Of a stretch of 26,661 nt of DNA, positions 6,029 to 13,516 are shown one piece after another. Location of the stretch: the IMG/VR virus record IMGVR_UViG_3300035698_001661, positions 1-26,661 of that record. One strand, given 5' to 3'. The notes under the pieces are model-generated. The model made no database searches. It was not told the DNA's origin and saw only the letters and a program-made list of their open reading frames with translations. The DNA is from a virus. A program made the position numbers and the translations under genes. Each line of letters starts with the position of its first letter. The first letter of the stretch is position 1.

Positions 6029-6433
6029 TTAGTTGCCTTTTCCTGCATAATGTTTCATTGCTTTTTCTACACTTCTTCCTGCTACATATCCACCAAGTCC
6101 AAGCTTAAGTAAGTCCCACATATCAGAAGTTAATTCTAATACTGGTATATAAACTCCAAACAAAGCAGTAACATAGGGGACTATAATGTAGTTATTTGCA
6201 ATAATAAATACAAATACTAACATCGTAATAGGTCGCCATTGCGAAGTAATTGCGTGTTCACTCTTTGCTTCTGCTGTTATTATATCACCTTTTACCTTCA
6301 AGAAAGTAGTTTCTAGGTTTGCTAATAATCCTAAAATCTTGCCTTTATCCTCGATTGTTTCGCCTGTGATCGCTTCTCTTATAGATGTGAAAATTCCACC
6401 TACGTCTTTTAACTCAAAGTCCATTAGTGCCAT
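6029..6433 (-). CDS. Holin, GTA/3TM family
   Basis: A 134-residue protein with a soluble first half (VGGIFTSIREAITGETIEDK, then a helix with LKVKGDIITAEAKSEHAITSQ) and the family core SQWRPITMLVFVFIIANNYIIV, VTALFGVYIPVLEL, and MWDLLKLGLGGYVAGRSVEKA. The W-RP-TML and GLGGY-GRSVEK signatures are those of the three-membrane-segment holin family. It would permeabilise the inner membrane and release the endolysin. ATG at 6433 follows AAGGAAAACTA. Confidence 0.85.
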   Translation of the reverse strand: MALMDFELKDVGGIFTSIREAITGETIEDKGKILGLLANLETTFLKVKGDIITAEAKSEHAITSQWRPITMLVFVFIIANNYIIVPYVTALFGVYIPVLELTSDMWDLLKLGLGGYVAGRSVEKAMKHYAGKGN

Positions 6434-6469
6434 TAGTTTTCCTTAGTTTTAAATATATTAAGCATCTTT

Positions 6470-6643
6470 TTACTGTTCTTGCCTCCCTATAATAATGCCT
6501 TCTGGCAAAGGCCTTGGGTCGTTCCAAGTTGCTAGAAATTCGCCTTTCCCATCAGAATCGTTCTGTATCATTATCGTGCCGTCGATAAAACTTTCATCTT
6601 TAATGTCTGGATATATAGTTTTAATTAAATCATATATTGTCAT
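6470..6643 (-). CDS. Small XkdW-like phage protein
   Basis: A 57-residue gene between tailspike and holin. It starts at ATG 6643 after AAAGGAAACAG and ends with TAA at 6470. The sequence (MTIYDLIKTIYPDI, then FIDGTIMIQNDSDGKGEF, then ATWNDPRPLPEG) follows the XkdW pattern: short, with a conserved DSDGKG turn followed by a W-N-P segment. XkdW-like proteins sit next to tail-fibre or tail genes and are of unknown function; a fibre-assembly role is sometimes suggested. Here it follows the tailspike gene directly, consistent with that context. Confidence 0.75.
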   Translation of the reverse strand: MTIYDLIKTIYPDIKDESFIDGTIMIQNDSDGKGEFLATWNDPRPLPEGIIIGRQEQ

Positions 6644-6653
6644 TCTGTTTCCT

Positions 6654-8690
6654 TTAACTTTGTGAAATTAAGTCTATATTTAAATAAGTGCTTAGTTTGG
6701 TAGGTATTGAGTTAGGTACATTGGTGCATAGTACATACATATTCAGGGCAAAACCTCTTTGTAGAAACACAATAGCTGAGCCATTAACTGCATTAATTGT
6801 GCCATTGTTATATGCTATAGTATGTACTTCTGAGCCTTGCACTCTTATCTTTAATGTAGCAACTGAAGCTGGTGGTGTAAATCCTATTCCTGCACTTATT
6901 GAATAATATCCTGAAATAGGAGCGGTAAAATCAGACGTCGATACGTCAAAAGAATCACTCTTATCTATATCTTTTGACTGAAATAATATTTTAGTTTCTG
7001 TTACGTTTGCTATTGTCTGCAGCGTGCTTTGATAAGCCGATACAAAAGCAGAATCATCTAGTGGAAAAATATTGTTGTATTTCGGAGTGGCGTTAGTAGT
7101 GCTATTTAATATACATTTATTGGTAGTGATGTCTGCTACGTTGTCAATTAAATATCCTATAGCATCATCATATTGAGCGAAGGTGCTAGATATTTTATTT
7201 TTTGTGCCTGATTCTATTATTATTCCTGTTGTGACACCATTAATGCTAGTTCCGTCAATTACATTAAGTGAACTAGCCAATCTAATTCCATAAGCAAAGT
7301 TTATAATTTTATTATTTCCGATTACATTTACATTTGATGAAGATATGTAAATACCTGCTGAATTTGCAAGAAATGTTCCTGTGTTTATGTTTTCGATTTG
7401 GTTGTTCGCTATAATGTTGTCATTGCAAGAAACTGAACTTATATGTATTCCGTATGAGTTAGTGGCTTCTACATCTGTTGCTGTTTTCGTTGCAACTATA
7501 TCACAACCTATTACTTTATTTTTACCATTTGTGTCGGTAATAGCAATACCCGCATTTAGCCATCCTTCTGGATGACACTTTGAAAATGTATTAAATCCAC
7601 CTAGTGCTGCTCCTGCTGAAACCATTCCATTAAAGCCACCATCTGATAAACAATTATCAAATATATTAAATAGTCCTTCACAATAATAAGCTGCGTGTAT
7701 AGGATTAACGATTGGATCAACTATATAAGCTTCGTTTGGCATCCTAACATAACAATTTTCTACTGTCATATTTCCAGAGTTTTTAATGCCACTATAATTC
7801 TCTAATTTTATTCCGTATTCAATAGCATTTGAAGCTGTTACATTAGATATTCTTCCTGAACTATATCCTGTAATTTTTACTACATTTTTAACTATATAAC
7901 TATCAAAATAAGCAAATAAAAATAAATCTTTTAACTCCATTCTTCTTTCACCTGAAGTATCAAAAGTATCTTTTACTTCTATCATGCTATCGCCAACAAA
8001 ACCTGTAGTAATTCCTATCCATGAATTAGAAGAGTTTGAAGTATTGCCTCCCGAAACTCCTTTTAGAACATTTTGATGGTTTAGATATATTGTTCCTGAT
8101 ATGGAAAATCTGCCCTCTGGAACTTCGACTACTTGGTGTGTATCTAGTGCAGATTGAATTGCTGATAAACTATCGGTGCTCCCTTCTGTTGCTCCAAACC
8201 ACTTAATATTTACTGCTCCGCTATACTGTCTAATCCATCCTATAAAGTTAGTACCTTGATTATCGTTAGCTACTTCTGTGCTGTCATAGATAAAAGTACC
8301 TCCTCTGTTTAGGTCTTTGACAAAAGCAGCGTCTCCATCGGCAGGAGATGCGATTGCTTCCATATCTTCAATTAAGTCAACTATAGTAGGTATTGTTTCA
8401 TCAGAACTTAATTTAGTCCATTGAATAACACCGTTTTTGTTTTTAACTGTAATAGAATATGCTTGACCCACATAGACATTGGCTGCAGTTCCATTGTTTG
8501 TGATATATCCGTTTGTCGTTTTCAAAGGCTGTGCTGCAGGTATTGTTAGGCTCTCGTTCCAATAAATAGTAATTGGGCTAGTTTCTGCGTTTTTGTTTTC
8601 TTCGCCTATATAAACCAAGCCATCTTCTAGTGGGTTCCCGCTAGTGTCGTGAAAGAACGGAAATGTTGAATTTAATTTATTTGCAGACAT
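6654..8690 (-). CDS. Tailspike with P22-like head-binding domain, beta-helix and C1q-like C-terminus
   Basis: A 678-residue protein in three parts. Residues 1-100 resemble the P22 tailspike head-binding domain (FPFFHDTSGNPLEDGLVYIG, IPAAQPLKTTNGYI, NVYVGQAYSITVKNKNG). Residues 110-540 are a right-handed beta-helix of the pectate-lyase superfamily: NRGGTFIYDS, INIKWFGA-like entry and ALDTHQVVEVPEGRFSISG, then many short N-x-I-type coils (NVTASNAIEYGIKL, ENCYV, DNIIANNQIENI). Residues 555-678 look like a C1q/TNF-type jelly roll (FTAPISGYYSISAGIGF ... LKIRVQGS ... NGSAIVFLQRG). The P22 endorhamnosidase residues cannot be placed, so substrate is unknown; it should bind and perhaps cleave surface polysaccharide. 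It follows the ejection genes directly. Confidence 0.88.
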   Translation of the reverse strand: MSANKLNSTFPFFHDTSGNPLEDGLVYIGEENKNAETSPITIYWNESLTIPAAQPLKTTNGYITNNGTAANVYVGQAYSITVKNKNGVIQWTKLSSDETIPTIVDLIEDMEAIASPADGDAAFVKDLNRGGTFIYDSTEVANDNQGTNFIGWIRQYSGAVNIKWFGATEGSTDSLSAIQSALDTHQVVEVPEGRFSISGTIYLNHQNVLKGVSGGNTSNSSNSWIGITTGFVGDSMIEVKDTFDTSGERRMELKDLFLFAYFDSYIVKNVVKITGYSSGRISNVTASNAIEYGIKLENYSGIKNSGNMTVENCYVRMPNEAYIVDPIVNPIHAAYYCEGLFNIFDNCLSDGGFNGMVSAGAALGGFNTFSKCHPEGWLNAGIAITDTNGKNKVIGCDIVATKTATDVEATNSYGIHISSVSCNDNIIANNQIENINTGTFLANSAGIYISSSNVNVIGNNKIINFAYGIRLASSLNVIDGTSINGVTTGIIIESGTKNKISSTFAQYDDAIGYLIDNVADITTNKCILNSTTNATPKYNNIFPLDDSAFVSAYQSTLQTIANVTETKILFQSKDIDKSDSFDVSTSDFTAPISGYYSISAGIGFTPPASVATLKIRVQGSEVHTIAYNNGTINAVNGSAIVFLQRGFALNMYVLCTNVPNSIPTKLSTYLNIDLISQS

Positions 8691-10628
8691 TTATTTTTCC
8701 TCTTTTTCTTGTAAATTTTTAATTTCCATTATCAAAGCGCTTGTTAACGGAAGTTCTTTTGCTTTTGGTGCGTTTCCTAGTTTTATAAGCAAATTGGTGA
8801 TTGCTCTTGATTCATATATCCTGGAAAGCCCTCCAATTGTAGTCATTCCACCAATTCCGCCACCTGCGCCACCTAGCCAATCTGTTAAAATCGCTGTACC
8901 AATTAAAGGAACTGACTGCACTCCTGTTTCTGTCATAACCCCAGCTGTTCCTGCTCTTCTAGTTACGTTAAGTGCTTTTTCTAAACCTTCTATCTTTTTA
9001 AGATCGTTTCCTTTAAAAAATACTCCGGTAGATTTTTCTAATCTTTTAATATTGCTCATAAACTTCTCAGGTGTCATACTTTCAGCACCTCCAGACTTTC
9101 TATAGGCTTCATGAAGTATTGCACTCTGAGCGTTCTTTCTGCCCTCTGGTGTAAGGTTTTTATATAGTGTTTTGATTTCACTTGGCTTTTGACTAAATAA
9201 CATTCTTTTTACTAACTCTGGTGTGGCTTCACCTTTTGCTAGTGTAGATTTAAGAGTAGAATTTTTTAAGTCTCCCATCATGCTTGAAAGTCTTTTATTT
9301 GCTACTTCCCATTTAGTAACATCTTTTCTTTCTCCGTTTATTTTTATAAAATCGCCCATATCTTCTTTTAGTGAGCCATAGATTTTATTGATAGATTTAT
9401 CTGCTGTACTTTTAACACTTGCATAGTCAGGAGATTTAAACTCTGCCCCAAGCTGCTTTCTTAATAATTCAACATTAGTTAAATTTTGACCTTTTATTGA
9501 TCCTTTAAAGTCTTCTAATAATGTTATTGCAGGCTCTACGCTTTTTGTATTTAAGTCTCTAAGCATTGCTATTTCATTGTCTATCGTTGAAACAGTTTTA
9601 CTTACTGGAACTTCGCCCACTTCTCCAAGTTTTGTAATAACATCGCCCTTGAGTTTGGCATATTTTTGAACATCTGCTCCACGTTTTGCCAATAAGTTTG
9701 CCATAACATCATCTGTAGCGTCTGCAGCTTCTATTGCACCAAAGTCCCTTAAAGTTTCTCTAACTGATTCTATTCTTTGTGTTTGTTGCGCTGCTCTTTT
9801 TCCACCTGTTCCTGCAAAAGGTATTTTTTCTCCTGTTGCTTGTGCAAATTTGCCTATAAATGTTTTAGGATGAAATATATCGGAAGTCATAGGAGTAATT
9901 CCTTGAGCTTCTACTTCACCAACTAAGGCTGCTTTTGCTGAAGGTTTAGGAATTCTTGGTTTTTGTATCTTTGATATTGCTCCAAGTTCTGCTCCTATAG
10001 GTGCTATTGCCTCTAAAGGTGCTAAAGTTTCGCCTACTGCTTGGACCATTCCTTTTCCTGCTTCAGTTCTAGGCTCGTATGTTCCTGCTTGTGCGAATTT
10101 ATTGGCAGTTTCTTCAATTAGTCTAGCTCCCTCATCTGTTCCAAACTTACCGCTTCTCAGTTGATCAACAACACCTTTTAAAGTGCCTGTAATCATTCCA
10201 GCTAGTCCACCTGTTGCGCCAGTTCCTAAAGTCAAAGCTGTTTCACCTGCTCCGATAAATTGCTCGTTAAAAGTAGGGTCTTTAATTAATTTTATACTTT
10301 CTTTTCCTGGTGGTTGTTGAGGTCTTAAATATCCTACTGTTTTTATATTGGTGGGAAGAACAATTGCACCGCTTTGCACATCATCTTCTAGTTGCATTTT
10401 AGATTGTTCATCCATTCTTCCGTCTAAGTACGCTTGTATAACACCTTCAGGAATAGAACTTGCAACATTTGTCACATTAGGCTGTTTATTATCTGCTCGT
10501 AGCGTTAAGCCTTGAGGCAAAGATAAAGCACCGCTGTTTACATCAGCTTCAAAGTCTACTGATTCTTTAGGTGTCATAACTCCGCTTGTGTATGCTTGAT
10601 GTATTAGTTTGAGTTGTTCTTCGTTCAT
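8691..10628 (-). CDS. Virion ejection (internal) protein, gp16-like by position
   Basis: A 645-residue protein in the third ejection-protein slot, where P22 has gp16 (609 residues). The first 95 residues contain two copies of an IHQAY/VIQAYLDGRM ... FEADVNSGALSLP / LEDDVQSGAIVLP unit, a repeat common at the N-terminus of such proteins. Residues 125-240 are Gly/Ala-rich and mildly amphipathic (GAGETALTLGTGATGGLAGM, APLEAIAPIGAELGAI). The rest is helical with a further Gly-rich hydrophobic stretch near 575-600 (TAILTDWLGGAGGGIGGM). Such proteins are packed in the head and enter the host envelope ahead of the DNA. The specific gp16 equivalence rests on gene order and size. Confidence 0.72.
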   Translation of the reverse strand: MNEEQLKLIHQAYTSGVMTPKESVDFEADVNSGALSLPQGLTLRADNKQPNVTNVASSIPEGVIQAYLDGRMDEQSKMQLEDDVQSGAIVLPTNIKTVGYLRPQQPPGKESIKLIKDPTFNEQFIGAGETALTLGTGATGGLAGMITGTLKGVVDQLRSGKFGTDEGARLIEETANKFAQAGTYEPRTEAGKGMVQAVGETLAPLEAIAPIGAELGAISKIQKPRIPKPSAKAALVGEVEAQGITPMTSDIFHPKTFIGKFAQATGEKIPFAGTGGKRAAQQTQRIESVRETLRDFGAIEAADATDDVMANLLAKRGADVQKYAKLKGDVITKLGEVGEVPVSKTVSTIDNEIAMLRDLNTKSVEPAITLLEDFKGSIKGQNLTNVELLRKQLGAEFKSPDYASVKSTADKSINKIYGSLKEDMGDFIKINGERKDVTKWEVANKRLSSMMGDLKNSTLKSTLAKGEATPELVKRMLFSQKPSEIKTLYKNLTPEGRKNAQSAILHEAYRKSGGAESMTPEKFMSNIKRLEKSTGVFFKGNDLKKIEGLEKALNVTRRAGTAGVMTETGVQSVPLIGTAILTDWLGGAGGGIGGMTTIGGLSRIYESRAITNLLIKLGNAPKAKELPLTSALIMEIKNLQEKEEK

Positions 10629-10632
10629 ACTG

Positions 10633-11760
10633 TTACCTTGCGTATTTTAAATAGCTTTTTGTTTCTGGAGTTTCTTCTTGCTCTCCAGACACAAATACAT
10701 TATCAGGATTTAAACCGTAATTATTAACAACTTTTTCAAGTCCTCTTTTAGTTTTAATTTCTTGCTTTTGCGCTGCTTCTAAATATTTTTTAGCTAAGTT
10801 TGCAAAGTTTTTTCTTTGTGTAGGATTTAAAAATTTACCATCTTGTATTTTTTGCACTTGGTTTTTAAGTACATCTGCAAGTCCTGCTGTGTCTCTCGCT
10901 GTTGCAAACTCTGTTTCTCTTACAACACTACCAGGGTCTAACATTTTCATAAAAGAAGTTACTAAAGCAATATCTCCTGCTCCTGTACCGTCTTGGGACG
11001 AAGCAAAAAGATTTTCATATACTCTTGTGGATTCAAATAGTCCTTGAGTTTTTGCATTGTATTCTTTTCTTAGTTTTTCTTCTGCATTAAAAGCGTCTGT
11101 TCCTGTAAACTTATTAGGGTCTTCTGTTTTTGCTATTTCCATATCTAAGATAAGTTTTTTGGTTTCAGCACTTGTTTTTTCCATGTCAATTAAAGCTTTT
11201 TGCGTTTGTACTTTTGTTAGTTTGTTATCAGTTCCATATTTTACAAGTTCAGCATCTTGTTTTTTAATTTCTCCAGGAAGCAATGCTTTTGCTTTTCTTG
11301 TTTCGCTTAGTATTTTAAAAGTATCTGCAAATTTATCGACTCCCATCGTAGAGGATAAAAACAGTCCTAGACTAGTTTTAGCAGCGCTAGGGTTTTGATC
11401 TATTATACTAAGAAATGCTTTTGCTGCATCTTCGTCTTGTTTGTTTCCTGAGTTTTTAGCAGCTTCCATCTGTTTAGTTAATAAGTCTTTAGCAATCTCC
11501 ATGTTTCCACTTTCCACTGCTGCATATACTTTAGTCGCTGAGTTAAGTTTTGATTGTTGTTTGTCTGCATCTAAAATGTCAAAACTTCTTTTAAACTGCT
11601 CACTTAATTGAGGATGTTTATTCATCATATTAGTATAGTCTCGAGCGGTTGGATTTTCTAGCTCTGTAAAAGTTGTCAAGTCAGTTTGTAATGTAAGAGC
11701 AGCGGTTTTTTTTCTTTGAAGTTCTTCTGCTTGTAATTTATTAGCTGCTCCTTGGTCCAT
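10633..11760 (-). CDS. Virion ejection (internal) protein, gp20-like by position
   Basis: From ATG 11760 this is 375 residues, largely helical and charged (KLQAEELQRKKTAALTLQTD, SETRKAKALLPGEIKKQDAEL). It occupies the P22 gp20 slot between the gp7-like and gp16-like genes. GGAG lies five bases before ATG 11760. However, the same frame is open and protein-like for 34 codons further upstream (to about 11862: INGEILTAPTDYLTQRP, then GVTEGIQRGLQLGAA) with no ATG, GTG or TTG. The natural N-terminus is therefore probably upstream and reached by a frameshift, a rare ATT start, or hidden by a one-base error; see the findings. Confidence 0.72.
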   Translation of the reverse strand: MDQGAANKLQAEELQRKKTAALTLQTDLTTFTELENPTARDYTNMMNKHPQLSEQFKRSFDILDADKQQSKLNSATKVYAAVESGNMEIAKDLLTKQMEAAKNSGNKQDEDAAKAFLSIIDQNPSAAKTSLGLFLSSTMGVDKFADTFKILSETRKAKALLPGEIKKQDAELVKYGTDNKLTKVQTQKALIDMEKTSAETKKLILDMEIAKTEDPNKFTGTDAFNAEEKLRKEYNAKTQGLFESTRVYENLFASSQDGTGAGDIALVTSFMKMLDPGSVVRETEFATARDTAGLADVLKNQVQKIQDGKFLNPTQRKNFANLAKKYLEAAQKQEIKTKRGLEKVVNNYGLNPDNVFVSGEQEETPETKSYLKYAR

Positions 11761-11822
11761 TGCTGCTCCAAGTTGTAAACCTCTCTGTATTCCCTCTGTT
11801 ACTCCAGTGCTAGGTCTTTGAG

Positions 11823-12494
11823 TTAAATAGTCTGTAGGTGCCGTGAGAATTTCCCCATTAATTTTAGAGTTCCAAGCGTACCTATTGAGCTTGTTACATC
11901 TCCGATTGCTTGAGCGTTGGCTTGTCCTGCTGCTAGTGCTGACCCTGCTTGTGCTTGTCCTGCTCCAATTGCTGCATTTCCTATAATTTGCCCTGTTTGA
12001 ATACCTGCTGAGCCAACACCTGCTGCACTTGCTCGACCTAGTTGAGTTAATCCACCTAGCTTAGAGTATTGTGATTCTATTAGTTGTGATAACATCTGTG
12101 GTCTAAATTGTGCTAAGGCTGCTTGAGTGTTTCCACCCCTAAGTCCGCCTGTTGCTGCTGCATTTTGGAGGATTGCTTCTTCTCCCTGATTCACTAAGGC
12201 TTCAAATTGTGGCGATTGTTCAAGTCTTGAAATGGCTGCTTGTTGTGCTTCTGGTCCACCTTCTTCAATTCCGAGCAAGTTCATTTGCTCCATTAAAGCG
12301 CCTTCTCCTGCTTGAGTGTAAGGATTTAATATTTCCTGCATTGCGTCAAACTGTCTTCTTGACTCTGCTGCTGCTGTGTCTGCTGCTGCTGTTTGCGCTC
12401 CTGCTGCTGTTGATGCTGCACTTTTTGTCGCGCTTGAAGAAAGTACTCCACCAACAACCGCTGAGCCAACAACCGCTGTAATAATTCCTGACAT
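11823..12494 (-). CDS. Virion ejection protein of the gp7/DNA-transfer type
   Basis: A 223-residue Ala/Gly/Gln-rich protein, close to P22 gp7 in size (229). The order MSGIITAVVGSAVVGG, then FDAMQEILNPYTQAGEGAL, then QGEEAILQNAAATGGLRGGN, then ALAQFRPQMLSQLIESQYSK is the signature of a widespread podovirus ejection/DNA-transfer family. The first 20 residues could be a removable or membrane-interacting peptide. The final residues SRHLQTI look unlike the family end; they arise after a GGGGAAA run (11850-11856), where the next gene's frame becomes protein-like. Its start overlaps the cupin-SET stop in TAATG, so the two are coupled. Confidence 0.85.
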   Translation of the reverse strand: MSGIITAVVGSAVVGGVLSSSATKSAASTAAGAQTAAADTAAAESRRQFDAMQEILNPYTQAGEGALMEQMNLLGIEEGGPEAQQAAISRLEQSPQFEALVNQGEEAILQNAAATGGLRGGNTQAALAQFRPQMLSQLIESQYSKLGGLTQLGRASAAGVGSAGIQTGQIIGNAAIGAGQAQAGSALAAGQANAQAIGDVTSSIGTLGTLKLMGKFSRHLQTI

Positions 12495-13294
12495 TACGCT
12501 GCTCCTTTTAGATTTTCTCTATAGTTTAGCAATATTTCTTCATTTTTTAAAATATTTCTTTTAGATTTAATAAAAACATTTCCATTATCTTTTATAATTT
12601 CTATATTTGCAAATGGAGAGTGATTAATATATCTTCCTAAGTCTGTCTTTATTCCTTTTATGACCCCAATTCCTATAATTTCGTCTTTTTCTATTGCTCT
12701 TTTGGCAAAGAATCCGACTCCGTTAATTTCTGATTGGTCCATATACACGAAAGGGTGTTCTTTTGATGGTATGATGTTTTTATGATCTTCCATTTCTTTT
12801 TGAACTCTTTCTTCTGTGTAGTTTATTTCTTTTAATAAGTTTTGATAATCTAGTTTAGATTCTTTTATAAAGTGATTTGTTTTATCCATTGTTTCTTTTT
12901 CTGCATCTTCGCAAGTTAAAGCGCTTGTTTTATGATAAGTAGTCCAAATAGTATCTTCTAAAACATAGCCGAATTTTTTAGTTCCTGCTTGTGCTACTCT
13001 TGTGAATGGTGCTTCTATTAATGTCTCGCTATCATCCGAGAACATCATTAATTTACCTTTTGATACTGTCTCTATAAAGCTGTCAGGGTGTGCCACTCCT
13101 ATTGCTAGTGTTCCTTTAGGTATAAATATTTCTCTTACATAAATACCTTCGTGGATAAAATGTTTTACGGGGATTTCTACTTGTTCTTCTTTTAAAAATG
13201 CCATTGATAATATATCTAAAGCATATTTTTGTTTTAATAAAGGCTTGACAAAAGTTGCAATATCATCATTTGTTTTTTTCATTACTTTAGTCAT
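12494..13294 (-). CDS. Cupin-SET domain fusion protein (putative protein lysine methyltransferase)
   Basis: A 266-residue protein. Residues 40-125 read as a small cupin-like beta barrel (GIYVREIFIPKGTLAIGVAH, SKGKLMMFSDDSETL, FGYVLEDTIWTTYHKT). Residues 130-180 are a helical linker. Residues 186-261 are a SET domain: GVGFFAKRAIEKDEIIG, RYINHSPFANIEI and NEEILLNYRE, which supply the NHSPxxN cofactor/active-site loop and the C-terminal catalytic Tyr region. SET enzymes transfer methyl groups from SAM to protein lysines. Placement inside the virion cassette, coupled to an ejection gene, suggests that it modifies or accompanies a virion protein, or is injected; that is inference. It has its own extended -10 promoter. 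The cupin may bind a metal or ligand, but the metal-binding histidines are incomplete. Confidence 0.8.
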   Translation of the reverse strand: MTKVMKKTNDDIATFVKPLLKQKYALDILSMAFLKEEQVEIPVKHFIHEGIYVREIFIPKGTLAIGVAHPDSFIETVSKGKLMMFSDDSETLIEAPFTRVAQAGTKKFGYVLEDTIWTTYHKTSALTCEDAEKETMDKTNHFIKESKLDYQNLLKEINYTEERVQKEMEDHKNIIPSKEHPFVYMDQSEINGVGFFAKRAIEKDEIIGIGVIKGIKTDLGRYINHSPFANIEIIKDNGNVFIKSKRNILKNEEILLNYRENLKGAA

Positions 13295-13311
13295 TAGTGT
13301 CCTTTGTCCTT

Positions 13312-13322
13312 ATTATACCACA
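13312..13322 (-). promoter_or_regulatory. Extended -10 promoter for the cupin-SET/ejection genes
   Basis: TGTGGTATAAT on the minus strand contains the extended -10 TGnTATAAT. No good -35 is present (AATACA at 16-base spacing is only a partial match). The box overlaps the TAA stop of the preceding gene, and the transcript would start about 11 bases before the ATG at 13294, just upstream of AAAGGA. Confidence 0.55.
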
Positions 13323-13516
13323 ATTTGGCTTATTGTATTTTCTAAGTATTCCATAAACAACTCTCTTGAAATATCATTCTCTTTTATAGGAGTAGAATCA
13401 TTTACATTCTTAATAAAAACTTCATAAGATATATACTCTCCTTTTCCTCTTAGTGGGCCAACCGCTAAAACAAATCCCATATTTATTGAAAGTCCTTCTT
13501 GTGTCGTTACTATCAT
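13313..13516 (-). CDS. Hypothetical small protein in the tail region
   Basis: A 67-residue protein starting inside the stop of the preceding structural gene (TAATG). It is beta-rich in the first 35 residues (MIVTTQEGLSINMGFVLAVG, EYISYEVFIKNV) and helical at the end (ISRELFMEYLENTISQI). No family was recognised. The context is the P22-like head-to-tail/needle region, so a small virion or assembly protein is possible. Its last codons contain the -10 box for the cupin-SET gene. Confidence 0.7.
   Translation of the reverse strand: MIVTTQEGLSINMGFVLAVGPLRGKGEYISYEVFIKNVNDSTPIKENDISRELFMEYLENTISQIVV

Noticed and set aside
5676-6032. Long plus-strand serine-rich ORF
   Set aside because: It is the antisense of the lysine/glutamate-rich coiled coil in the lysis cassette; such shadows are expected opposite Lys/Glu-rich genes.
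12152-12481. Leucine-rich plus-strand ORF
   Set aside because: It is antisense to the Ala/Gln-rich gp7-like gene; its composition is explained by complementing GCA and CAA codons.
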